From: CAZNYG01 sp964577205
Lineage (GTDB): Bacteria; Elusimicrobiota; Endomicrobiia; Endomicrobiales; CAIRNS01
Length of the DNA stretch: 28,634 bases
Assembly: GCA_964577205.1 (NCBI GenBank)
Contig: CAZNYG010000023.1
Span: 1-28,634, forward strand
Reading direction: 5' to 3'
Shown: piece by piece, positions 8,401-17,582 of the stretch
How positions within the stretch are numbered: position 1 is the first letter of the stretch
How the letters are laid out: every line of letters starts with the position of its first letter
Position numbers and translations under genes: made by a program
The notes under the pieces: generated by a model
What the model was told of the DNA's origin: nothing
The model's input: the letters and a program-made list of their open reading frames with translations, nothing else
The model's database searches: none

Positions 8401-10114
8401 AAAATGGGTATTTGTTGAAATTCAGGTCGAAAGCGAACGCGAGGGGTTTCCCTTTCGCTTTTTCCATTGAGCCCCGCGCGCCGATGCTGCCGCCGCCGGA
8501 GCGTATATCGCAGGAAACAAGCTCCGCGCGGTCAGGCATGAGCGCGATGTCCATGACGGCGGAATCCGCGGATCCGCCGGGCCATTGAACGTTCTTCAGT
8601 TGAAATTTCGCTTTGCCGTTGCCACGCGAGGCATAGGAAATGTCGCCGGAAACGATGCCGTGCGGCGCGGCGGATATGCCCGTCCAGACCATGACGTTGT
8701 CGATCGGGACCTGGCGGAGGATGGCCGCGGCGTCCCATTGCCCGTCAGAAAAAAAGCGGCAGTTCACCTGAAGGGCCCTGCCGGATGTAATGCCTTTGAA
8801 GAACCAGCTGCCCCCGGTCTGCAGCAATGACGCCGTCCAGCCGGAACTGCCGGTCCCGCCGGCCTCCCATCGCTCGCCGCGGGCCTGGATCCGCGTCTCA
8901 CGGGAAGATATGGCTCCTTCGGCGTTCAGCGTGCCTTTCAGCGAAGGAACGATGCTTGACAGCAGGGGAGTGTTCTCCATGGGCAGACCGGTGACGGCAA
9001 GATTGAGCGATAACGGTTTCAACCGGCCCATGAGCATGCCGGAGCCTTTCCCCTTTTCGAGAAAAGCCAGCAGCGCCATCGAAGGCGAAAGTTCGCCGTT
9101 AAAACGGTAACCGCCGGGCTGTATCTCACCCTCCGCCTTCCAGGAACTTCCGTAAGCGCCCTTCAGCGACATCTTCAACGAACCGATGTCGAAGGAACGG
9201 TATCCGGCCCCGTCGATATTCAGATCGCAGTTGAACGCTCCTTCGTCATAAGTGAACCGGGATGACGCCGTTCCGGTCGAAGAGGTTATCAGCGGATCAA
9301 GCCTGAAAAAGGCACGGCCGCTGAAATGAGCTGATGAGGGCCCACGGGCGCCGCAAGTCCCCGCCGGCGTGTCAAGCAGGAAAGAAAAACCCCGCGGCGA
9401 AGAGTTCAGACGGAATGTAGAGCGCCCCGCGGAAATGGCTTTCCAGGAGAGCCGGCTGATGTCGGCTGTAGCCGTAAGGATCCCCTCCCGGCGCCTGATG
9501 AAATCGGCGTTCGCTTCAACATTGGCGTCCGGCCCCGCTATCTTGACGCGCGCGGACCCGGTCGTCTGATCCTTTTCAGACCGGGACTGGAACCTGGCGC
9601 TGAGATGATGGCCCCCAAACGCCGCGGCGATCGCTCCGCCCGCCGATGTCCCGGAGACCACGCGGCCGTTGACGTCCTCGATCCGTTCTTTCCCCAGGAT
9701 CACGACGCCATCTTCCCATAAATAGGTAAGGCGTGACGGACGCGGCGAAGGCCCGGGCTTTCCGAGCCGCCTGACGAGCGAGAAGAAGGAAGGGGTCAGG
9801 ACGACCCGCGGGCTGGAGAAATGTATCTGGGCGAGCGAGTTCAGCGGATGCCGGGGAGACATGATGATCCTGGCCGGGTCGATGGACACGGTCACCGCGC
9901 GGCAGCGGAAGAAATCCCCCAGCTCAACGTCGCGAACCGTGAAGCGGTTGAAAAGACGGTACTCTACCCTGCCGACGCGCACGTTCTCGCCGGTGGCTTT
10001 ATGGACGCCGATGCGGACCGGCGCGGCAAGAAAGTCGATCTTCAGGGAAAAGAAAAGGACTGCGGCGGACAGGATGATGAGTATAAGCAGAGGTATGCGG
10101 ATCTTTTTCCACAC
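5471..10114 (-). CDS. tamB: TamB-like translocation/assembly module protein (AsmA/DUF490 superfamily)
   Basis: A very long protein (1547 residues). It has an N-terminal membrane anchor (hydrophobic about 8-30), AsmA-like opening residues (IGVHKATGENVRVGRVEY), a huge repetitive beta-rich middle, and a C-terminal TamB/DUF490 domain. That domain is recognisable from MRGTINYLGTEFQIKQAHLEI, PDLTPEQALARATG and the terminal YRLNRGLFVRGSYELD. TamB proteins span the periplasm as a beta-taco groove. They are implicated in moving phospholipids to the outer membrane and in assembling some outer-membrane proteins. Translation starts at GTG (10114) behind AAGG. It is longer than E. coli TamB (1259 residues). 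The usual partner TamA is not in the window; the Omp85 gene immediately downstream is a five-POTRA BamA. Confidence 0.9.
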   Translation of the reverse strand: MWKKIRIPLLILIILSAAVLFFSLKIDFLAAPVRIGVHKATGENVRVGRVEYRLFNRFTVRDVELGDFFRCRAVTVSIDPARIIMSPRHPLNSLAQIHFSSPRVVLTPSFFSLVRRLGKPGPSPRPSRLTYLWEDGVVILGKERIEDVNGRVVSGTSAGGAIAAAFGGHHLSARFQSRSEKDQTTGSARVKIAGPDANVEANADFIRRREGILTATADISRLSWKAISAGRSTFRLNSSPRGFSFLLDTPAGTCGARGPSSAHFSGRAFFRLDPLITSSTGTASSRFTYDEGAFNCDLNIDGAGYRSFDIGSLKMSLKGAYGSSWKAEGEIQPGGYRFNGELSPSMALLAFLEKGKGSGMLMGRLKPLSLNLAVTGLPMENTPLLSSIVPSLKGTLNAEGAISSRETRIQARGERWEAGGTGSSGWTASLLQTGGSWFFKGITSGRALQVNCRFFSDGQWDAAAILRQVPIDNVMVWTGISAAPHGIVSGDISYASRGNGKAKFQLKNVQWPGGSADSAVMDIALMPDRAELVSCDIRSGGGSIGARGSMEKAKGKPLAFAFDLNFNKYPFYGRPASGAAALTGTLFKGLSNFAVRLNGKDLAWGPWAAKELAIPLNADSDRLEIQGFKWDRMARGNVSFARNTRVLDGEIFLSGVPVENLTDQAKGDLSGKLSIRGDLSRPSILYDYSAEDLYYRGVPGKASGTLFLNRNAISTPRTTLSVGAGTVIVNGSIWPKLSAAASVKDVPLTVLQAAGAGKDDFKGTLSGTVDARGTLKDPRLTADITGNGIRAGSLAVNDLASRFTLSASSAAVDSFSARLKDAEFRVAGGSSVDFRKRTFYVKTDWRNINTGPAVLFGALSFAGSWKNGKDREPVVWGTLTTDNFWINQYHAVTASIGLRYRCKTLTLEPVKGQPLSLTGAADLDQQGSVALRDIVLSREGRRVEARGTIGSKKWDVRISARKADAGALGEIFDLPVSLTGDIDADITGRGSVNAPDLGVSLSVTNGSIGDLPFDMLSIRGTARGDDLVLEEARMTRKNKYSAVASGTAPFYLTRDIRKRVLGHPIDLSFRLEQGTLDLLTFLTGDIRSGAGKVNAQAHVTGTLARPLTNGFIRVSGGELSGRRYFSRISGMDADLLWKDTDLEVRELSGKIGPGRLNVSGTIGFDGFVPSRYNLSFKTEGRKGIAVSVPELPIPSALIKTQDWDIISNLSHGEPRVDITFSGPASHPVLAGWIELENSRFTYPSLAKPGEGDSILDPIWPKMSWDLELRSGKNTWYDNELVSVMIQGGIRLTGRGLVPWVHGKVEAMRGTINYLGTEFQIKQAHLEIVKDTAYLEGEASTDIYESKMPGQTDTIQMFIDKSEIGKITPRFVSKGDPDLTPEQALARATGINPERYSSIDRDYMLRQQLIRLFDSTLTTPLARTLLRKSGLVDTFRVKYVSQEPIKPLNPGSPTLTELLYGTRYSLEKYLTTQMLFGYSMTFDQLQNKLDLRHELELSYRLNRGLFVRGSYELDTSKNPFRQYDRRITLEQQLRFDLSRRRKKKTPAK

Positions 10115-10149
10115 GGGGGAGCCTTATGCGAAGGCAGAAAGCATGGATC

Positions 10150-10198
10150 CGAAGAATAAGCGGGCAAGGAACGGCGCGTGCCGTTCTCTTAGCCGCTT
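10150..10198 (-). terminator. Long hairpin between clpC and tamB, possible terminator or attenuator
   Basis: A large inverted repeat occupies 10158-10198. The inner stem GAACGGC/GCCGTTC is perfect (7 bp, loop 10176-10179). The outer arms, AAGCGG at 10158-10163 and CCGCTT at 10193-10198, extend it to about 18 paired positions with few mismatches. In the minus direction it is followed by TTATTCTT, a weak U-rich tract. It could end the clpC transcript or reduce read-through into tamB. The rest of the 185-bp clpC-tamB gap shows nothing else I can name. Confidence 0.45.
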
Positions 10199-10299
10199 AC
10201 TCCGCGACCCACCAGCTCGCTGTCAGTTACCAACGCTGCGCAGGAATTGTTTCGAGAATAATTCTGTTAAAGACGACCAAAAACGGGCACGATGCAATT

Positions 10300-12774
<2,475 letters not shown>

Positions 12775-12886
12775 AAGCTGGTCTCCTTTAAAGAACGGCA
12801 ATCGTTACTTTTCCGATGCGCGGGGAAACAGGAGTCAGGCGAAAACGTGAACTCTCGGGGATCAGATCACAATTCGTAGTATTCCC

Positions 12887-12892
12887 ATTATA
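12887..12892 (-). promoter_or_regulatory. Likely -10 element of a clpC promoter
   Basis: In the AT-rich 155-bp gap between ilvE and clpC, the minus strand carries a perfect TATAAT followed by GGG at 12887-12892. No strong -35 hexamer lies at the ideal distance; the region around 12908-12915 is T-rich only. A transcript from here would have a leader of roughly 105 nt before the clpC ATG. No heat-shock (CIRCE or CtsR) palindrome was seen. Confidence 0.45.
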
Positions 12893-12929
12893 CCAATTTA
12901 ATAATAGTTAAAACGAATTAATGCAAGAC

Positions 12930-13808
12930 TTATTTTTCATAGATCGGAACGCCGGTCAAACGGGTCAGCTCGCTGAATTCTCTGATCAGCTTGAACGTGG
13001 TCCTGCCCGGTTTCCCGTCGCCGATCAGCCGTCCGTCGAGTTTAACGACCGGGATGATCTCCGCGGCGGTGCCGGTCAGAAAGCATTCGTCCGCCGTGTA
13101 GACGTGATACGTGGTGAAAAGATCTTCGCGGACTATGAGTTTCAGTTTGCTCGACGCAAGTTCCATCACCGCGTTGCGGGTAATGCCCTCGAGAGCGCCC
13201 GCCCACGACGGCGGAGTTATGAGCGCGTTCTCCTTAAGGATGAAAATGTTGTCCCCGGTGCATTCCGCGACGTAACCCTGCGCGTTAAGCATGATCGCTT
13301 CAGGGACGCCGGCGCGGGCCGCTTCGATCTTGGCCATGATATTGTTGAGGTAATTCAGCGATTTGACGCAGGGGCTCAAGGCGTCCGGGATATTGCGGCG
13401 CGTCGACGTGGTGATCAGCTCGAGCCCGTGGCTGTACAGCTCTTCGGGATAGAGCTTGATCTTGTCGGCTATGATGAAGACCGTCGCTTTCGGGCATTTT
13501 TTCGGGTCGAGGCCGAGATCGCCAACGCCGCGCGTCACGACTAAGCGGATATAAGCGTCCTTCAGGGAATTGGCGCGCAGCGTTTCAAGCGTCGCTTTTT
13601 CCATCTCTTTCTGCGTCATTGGAATGCACAGCGTTATCGCCTGAGCGGACTTGTAAAGGCGGTCAAGGTGTTCGCTCAGCCTGAACACCCTGCCGTTGTA
13701 CGCGCGGATGCCTTCAAAAACCCCGTCTCCGTATAAAAGACCGTGGTCGAAGACCGATATTTTCGCGTCTTCCCTGTCAACAAGTTTTCCATCGAGATAG
13801 ATCTTCAT
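12930..13808 (-). CDS. ilvE: Branched-chain amino acid aminotransferase (PLP fold-type IV)
   Basis: A 292-residue class IV aminotransferase that interconverts Leu/Ile/Val and their 2-oxo acids with glutamate/2-oxoglutarate. The start at 13808 is fixed by AGGAG 6-7 nt upstream and by the conserved opening MKIYLDGKLVDREDAKISVFDHGLLYGDGVFEGIR. The PLP lysine is Lys149 in CVKSLNYLNN. The phosphate- and carboxylate-binding segment AECTGDNIF (181-189) and GALEGITRNAV (204-214) match the BCAT subgroup. D-amino-acid transaminase or aminodeoxychorismate lyase are less likely alternatives. An in-frame upstream extension to 14006 overlaps lolD and has no support. It follows lolD by 83 bp and is the one amino-acid metabolism gene among the envelope genes. 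Confidence 0.9.
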   Translation of the reverse strand: MKIYLDGKLVDREDAKISVFDHGLLYGDGVFEGIRAYNGRVFRLSEHLDRLYKSAQAITLCIPMTQKEMEKATLETLRANSLKDAYIRLVVTRGVGDLGLDPKKCPKATVFIIADKIKLYPEELYSHGLELITTSTRRNIPDALSPCVKSLNYLNNIMAKIEAARAGVPEAIMLNAQGYVAECTGDNIFILKENALITPPSWAGALEGITRNAVMELASSKLKLIVREDLFTTYHVYTADECFLTGTAAEIIPVVKLDGRLIGDGKPGRTTFKLIREFSELTRLTGVPIYEK

Positions 13809-13891
13809 CGCCCGCTCCTTTATGTTGGTGTATATTGATCCTGAGGACTGTGCCGCTTTCGCGTTCCGTTTTTTCACGTTGTTATCCGCCT

Positions 13892-14563
13892 TTAAGCGCG
13901 GGCACCCGCCAGTTTTCCGTCGCGCATGGTTATGATCCGTCCGGCGCGTGCCGCCAGTTCGGGATTGTGTGTTACCAGTATCAGGGTAATGCGCCTGCGG
14001 GCGCATTCGGAAAAAATAAGGTTCTCGACGGCCGCGCCCGTTTCCCTGTCAAGATTGCCCGTCGGTTCGTCGGCGAGCAGGAGGGCGGGGCCGTTAATGA
14101 GAGCCCTGGCGAGGGATACGCGCTGTTGTTCGCCTCCGGAAAGCTCCCGCGGCGTATGGCCCGCGCGCTCCGTCAATCCAAGCATGTCGAGGAGACGCGC
14201 GGCGTCGGACTTTTTTTCTTCGCGGCGGTCCCAGGCCGGGATCAGTACGTTCTCGAGCACCGTGAAATCAGGCAGCAGGTAGTGGAGCTGGAACAGGAAC
14301 CCGATGGAATGCCGGCGTGTGGAGGCGCGTTCCCGGTCGGAAAGCAGTGACGCGTCCTTATCTTCGAGAAAGAGTTTTCCCCCCGTCGGCCTGTCCATGA
14401 GGCCGATCAAGTGGAGCAGCGTGCTCTTCCCCGCGCCGGACGGCCCAACAATGGCCGCGCTTTCGCCCGAAGGGACATCGAAAGAGACATCGTTGACCGC
14501 CGCGACAGTCGAAGCAGGGCCTATGGAATAGTTCCTTGAAAGTTTTTCAGTGGTTATTTTCAT
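13892..14563 (-). CDS. lolD: Lipoprotein-releasing ABC transporter ATPase LolD
   Basis: A 223-residue ATPase of the MacB/LolD type, which powers release of lipoproteins from the inner membrane. It has Walker A GPSGAGKST (40-48), a Q-loop at Gln92 (FLFQLHYLLPDFTVLENV, the LolD-characteristic stretch), signature LSGGEQQ (141-147), Walker B LLLADEP (161-167) and H-loop VTHN. The permease gene lolC ends 27 bp upstream, so the two subunits are co-transcribed. A MacB-type export ATPase would look similar, but the LolC/E permease next door decides the call. The ribosome site is weak (GAG close to the ATG). Confidence 0.94.
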   Translation of the reverse strand: MKITTEKLSRNYSIGPASTVAAVNDVSFDVPSGESAAIVGPSGAGKSTLLHLIGLMDRPTGGKLFLEDKDASLLSDRERASTRRHSIGFLFQLHYLLPDFTVLENVLIPAWDRREEKKSDAARLLDMLGLTERAGHTPRELSGGEQQRVSLARALINGPALLLADEPTGNLDRETGAAVENLIFSECARRRITLILVTHNPELAARAGRIITMRDGKLAGARA

Positions 14564-14590
14564 TTCTCATTTTACACTTTAAATTTTCTT

Positions 14591-15799
14591 CTAACCGTAC
14601 CTTATCGCTTCCAGCGGATCGAGCTTTGTTACCTGGTACGCGGGGTAAAGAGAGGCGGCCAGCGTTATAAGCAGCGTGGCGGCGATCACGCTCGCGACGT
14701 CGCCGGGGATGATACGCACCGGCAGGGTATCAAGATAGTAAACGTCAGCCGGAAGATGGATGAACTGGTAACGGCTTAACAGGTAACAGATGCCCGTCCC
14801 GAGCCCCAGTCCCATGAAGATTCCGCTCGAACCGATTATAAGACCTTCGAAAAAGAATATGCGCGCGATGCGTCCCCGTGGAATCCCCAGAGCCGACATG
14901 ATGCCGATCTCCCTGGCTTTTTCAACGGTCAGAAGCAGCAGGTTCGAGATGATGTTGAAGGCCGCCACCAGTATGATGAGCCCGAGAATGATGAACATCA
15001 TGATCTTTTCAAGCTTCAGCGCCGCGAAAAGGTTCCTGTTCATCCGCTCCCAGGACCTGACCTGGTAGGGGTAGCCGAGCTGTTCCTGAAGAGACGCTTC
15101 GGCTGCGGAAACGCTTTCCCAGTCCTTTACGGAAACTCCTATCCCGGTCACCGCGTTCTCCATATCGTACAGCCGCTGAGCGGCGGCAAGCGAGATATAG
15201 GCCAGGGTCGCGTCGTATTCATACATGCCGGAATGGAACAGCGTGACGAGCTTGAATTTCTCCATCCGGGGCACAAGGTCCATTGAGCCCGGCGCCATGA
15301 GGATGATCTCATCGCCCGCTTTCGCCCCGATGGTTGCGGCAAGCTCCTGGCCGATCATGATATCCCTGTCGCCCAGCGCCTCGGGAAGCCGGCCGCCGCG
15401 CGCGACGATGCGCCGCAGGTTGACCAGGCGGTTCTCCGCCGCGAGGTCAATGCCTTTAATGACGGAACCGCTGGTGGAATGCCGCGTGCGCAGGAGGATC
15501 TGGCCGTAAATGAAGGGAGCGGTCGCCGCGGCTTCCGGATCACGCGCCGCTTCTTCGGCGACGCGTCCATATTCAAAGAAAGGCACGCCGCTTTCCTTGA
15601 CTATCGTCAGATGCGGCTGCACACCGAGGATCTTCTCCCGTATGTCGCGGTGGAACCCGCTCATGACGCCGAGCGTGATGATAAGGCTCGCGACGCCCAG
15701 CGTAATGCCGCCGATGGCGATAAGCGTCGTCAGAAGCGTGAATACGCCCCGCCGCCGTGCCATCAGGTACCGCCATGCGATAAATAGTTCAAGAGACAT
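14591..15799 (-). CDS. lolC: Lipoprotein-releasing ABC transporter permease LolC/LolE family
   Basis: A 402-residue permease. It has one N-terminal membrane helix (about 22-48, LLTTLIAIGGITLGVASLIITLGVMSGFH), a large periplasmic domain (about 50-265), and three C-terminal helices in the FtsX/MacB_PCD arrangement. It ends with the conserved YPAYQVTKLDPLEAIRYG. The LolC/E family forms the membrane part of LolCDE, which extracts outer-membrane lipoproteins for LolA. Only one permease gene is present, so it probably works as a homodimer (LolF-like) unless a paralogue exists elsewhere. It starts 2 bp after the lysS stop, which points to translational coupling. Confidence 0.93.
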   Translation of the reverse strand: MSLELFIAWRYLMARRRGVFTLLTTLIAIGGITLGVASLIITLGVMSGFHRDIREKILGVQPHLTIVKESGVPFFEYGRVAEEAARDPEAAATAPFIYGQILLRTRHSTSGSVIKGIDLAAENRLVNLRRIVARGGRLPEALGDRDIMIGQELAATIGAKAGDEIILMAPGSMDLVPRMEKFKLVTLFHSGMYEYDATLAYISLAAAQRLYDMENAVTGIGVSVKDWESVSAAEASLQEQLGYPYQVRSWERMNRNLFAALKLEKIMMFIILGLIILVAAFNIISNLLLLTVEKAREIGIMSALGIPRGRIARIFFFEGLIIGSSGIFMGLGLGTGICYLLSRYQFIHLPADVYYLDTLPVRIIPGDVASVIAATLLITLAASLYPAYQVTKLDPLEAIRYG

Positions 15800-15801
15800 A
15801 G

Positions 15802-17256
15802 TTATTCCGGCCTCATCAACGGGAACAGGATAACTTCCCTGATGGAATCGGTCTTCGTCAGGATCATGACCAGGCGGTCTATGCCGATGCCGAGGCCGCC
15901 GGTCGGAGGAAGCCCGTGCTCGAGGGCGGTGATGAAATCCTCGTCGTACGGCTGGGCCTCGTCGTCACCCTGGCGCTTCGCTTCCATCTGGCTTTCGAAA
16001 TTCTTCTTCTGGATCAGCGGGTCGTTGAGCTCCGAATAGGCGTTGGCGATCTCCATGCCGTTGATATACAGCTCGAAACGTTCGGCCAGCGCGGGGTTTT
16101 CGGGTTTCGGCTTGGCCAGCGGCGAGTATTCGGACGGATAATCCATCACGAAGGTCGGGCTGGTCAGCGCCGGCACGACTTTTTCGTCAAATATATGGTC
16201 GAGGACCTTCTTTTCAGACATGTCGTCCGGCAGGCCGATACGCATTTCCCTCGCCGCGGCGGCGGCTTTTCCCGTGCCGAGGATGGACAGGAAATCTATG
16301 CCGGTCGCTTCCTTCAGCAGATCGAAAAAAGCGGCACGCCGGAACGGCACGGCGATCTCAGCGCCCACCGCCCGGGCTCCGGCGGAAATCAGCTGTTCGC
16401 ACAGTGACATCATTTCATTATAGTCCGCGTACGCCTGGTACAGTTCCAGCATGGTGAATTCCGGGTTGTGGTTCCGGTCGATGCCTTCGTTGCGGAAATT
16501 GCGCCCGATCTCATAGACCCTGTCCAGCCCGCCGACGACCAGCCTTTTCAGGAAAAGTTCAGGTGCAATGCGCATGAATAACTGCATATCCATGGCATTG
16601 TGGTGCGTGACGAACGGCCGCGCGGCGGCCCCGCCGGGTATAACCTGCATCATCGGCGTCTCTACTTCAAGGAAAGAACGGTTTCCAAGTTCGGATCGAA
16701 TTGCCGAGATAATTGCGCTTCGCTTGACGAAAGTGTCGCGCACTTCGTTGTTCGCGAGCAGGTCCAGGTACCGCTGGCGGAAACGGGTTTCCGTGTCCTT
16801 GAGCCCGTGCCATTTTTCAGGCAGGGGACGCAGAGCCTTGGATAACATGGTCCAGCGTTCCACTTTCAGGCTGAGCTCTCCGGTGCGGGTGCGGAACGGA
16901 GTTCCTTCTACCCCGATGAAGTCGGAGATGTCTGCCAGATCCTTAAAATATCGGAAAAAATCCAGGCCCAGAATATCGGCCTTGAAATAGAGCTGCAGTT
17001 TACCCGAGATATCAGATATGTCGGCAAAGGATGCCTTGCCCATCTCCCTGCGCGAAATGAGCCTGCCAGCGACGGATATTTTGTCTTCCGTACTGCCGCC
17101 AACGGGCAGTGAAGCGAATTTTTCCTGCACGGCCTTCAGCGTCGATCCGACGGTATAACGCGGCGGGTAGGGAGCTATCCCGGCTTCCTTCAATTTGGCG
17201 AGCTTTTCCCTGCGAAGCGCGATGATCTGTTCAAGCGGAGTGGCGTTTTCATTCAT
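15802..17256 (-). CDS. lysS: Lysyl-tRNA synthetase, class II
   Basis: A 484-residue class II enzyme that charges tRNA-Lys. An OB-fold anticodon-binding domain occupies about 60-165 (ISVAGRLISRREMGKASFADI). The catalytic core shows motif 1 around RSELGNRSFLEVETPMM, motif 2 FRNEGIDRNHNPEFTMLE, and motif 3 GLGIGIDRLVMILT near the C terminus. The ATG at 17256 has AAGGA about 9 nt upstream. It is preceded by a 326-bp gap containing a consensus promoter and several repeats, and is followed by lolC after 2 bp. The lysS-lolC-lolD order is also seen, from memory, in Geobacter-type genomes. Confidence 0.96.
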   Translation of the reverse strand: MNENATPLEQIIALRREKLAKLKEAGIAPYPPRYTVGSTLKAVQEKFASLPVGGSTEDKISVAGRLISRREMGKASFADISDISGKLQLYFKADILGLDFFRYFKDLADISDFIGVEGTPFRTRTGELSLKVERWTMLSKALRPLPEKWHGLKDTETRFRQRYLDLLANNEVRDTFVKRSAIISAIRSELGNRSFLEVETPMMQVIPGGAAARPFVTHHNAMDMQLFMRIAPELFLKRLVVGGLDRVYEIGRNFRNEGIDRNHNPEFTMLELYQAYADYNEMMSLCEQLISAGARAVGAEIAVPFRRAAFFDLLKEATGIDFLSILGTGKAAAAAREMRIGLPDDMSEKKVLDHIFDEKVVPALTSPTFVMDYPSEYSPLAKPKPENPALAERFELYINGMEIANAYSELNDPLIQKKNFESQMEAKRQGDDEAQPYDEDFITALEHGLPPTGGLGIGIDRLVMILTKTDSIREVILFPLMRPE

Positions 17257-17296
17257 TGGATTAGGTTCCTTCTGCAGCTGATGTTATGCACGCGCA

Positions 17297-17435
17297 TGTC
17301 ATCCCCGAAAGTCTCTATCTGTGTCTTACCCTCGATTCCCTTCTCCCTTTGTGGGAGAAGGCCGGGATGAGGGGCAATTATCGACGATAAAGCAATAATT
17401 GCGGGTATGCCACAGAAAGTCTCTAAAGGGGATCC
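17297..17435 (-). repeat. Dispersed ATCCCC...GGGGAT hairpin repeat, interrupted by a small element
   Basis: TGTCATCCCCGAAAGTCTCTA (from 17297) is continued by AAAGGGGATCC (17425-17435) after an intervening insertion. Rejoined, it is a short repeat with ATCCCC (17301-17306) and GGGGAT (17428-17433) arms. A related copy starts at 24412 (TGTCATCCCCGAAGGTCT) and also ends in GGGGATCC. The strand is nominal, because the unit is close to palindromic. Confidence 0.7.
17318..17416. mobile_element. MITE-like 99-bp element with terminal inverted repeats and 9-bp target duplication
   Basis: The 99-bp segment begins TCTGTG-4 nt-ACCC (17318-17331) and ends GGGT-4 nt-CACAGA (17403-17416), a symmetric inverted repeat. 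It is flanked on both sides by AAGTCTCTA (17309-17317 and 17417-17425), consistent with a target-site duplication. It holds a CCTTCTCCC/GGGAGAAGG hairpin (about 17339-17361) and a perfect GCAATTAT/ATAATTGC stem (17374-17381 with 17395-17402). It has no coding capacity, so any transposition would need a transposase encoded elsewhere. Confidence 0.6.
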
Positions 17436-17465
17436 GTCAATGCGGTTAGGTGAAAACACCCGGTT

Positions 17466-17526
17466 GCCCGATTCACAGCGTTCGGGCATGTACACGCCTG
17501 TGTACGACCAGTTATGTGATTCACAT
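17466..17526 (-). promoter_or_regulatory. Hairpins and palindrome in the 5' part of the lysS leader
   Basis: Three inverted repeats are stacked just downstream of the lysS promoter. ATGTGA-T-TCACAT (17514-17526) is a 13-bp palindrome at about +16 to +28. GTACAC/GTGTAC (17490-17495 with 17500-17505) is a perfect 6-bp stem with a 4-nt loop. GCCCGA/TCGGGC (17466-17471 with 17482-17487) is a perfect 6-bp stem with a 10-nt loop. They could form an operator or an RNA leader structure; I match none of them to a known riboswitch or T-box. Confidence 0.4.
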
Positions 17527-17548
17527 TAAAAATTGATAAACATTTTAG

Positions 17549-17577
17549 ATTATAGCGAATAACGCTTATCTTGTCAA
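17549..17577 (-). promoter_or_regulatory. Consensus sigma-70 promoter for lysS-lolC-lolD
   Basis: The minus strand reads TTGACA (17572-17577), a 17-bp spacer and TATAAT (17549-17554), a perfect match at both hexamers. It lies immediately after the prfB stop codon (17583). The predicted start near 17542 gives lysS a leader of about 285 nt. That leader fills the gap between prfB and lysS and carries the hairpins and the nested repeat described separately. Confidence 0.85.
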
Positions 17578-17582
17578 AAATG

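Noticed and set aside
12775..12929. A heat-shock operator (CIRCE or CtsR box) expected upstream of clpC.
   Set aside because: No TTAGCACTC-N9-GAGTGCTAA inverted repeat and no AGGTCAAA tandem heptads were found in the gap.
17253..17495. An 80-codon minus-strand open frame in the lysS leader, a possible leader peptide.
   Set aside because: It spans the nested repeat element and several hairpins, has no recognisable ribosome site or run of lysine codons, and overlaps the lysS start.
17490..17526. A CRP/FNR-type binding site at the ATGTGATTCACAT palindrome.
   Set aside because: The half-sites TGTGA and TCACA are separated by one base rather than the six expected for CRP, and the spacing does not fit FNR either. 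It was kept only as an unnamed palindrome.
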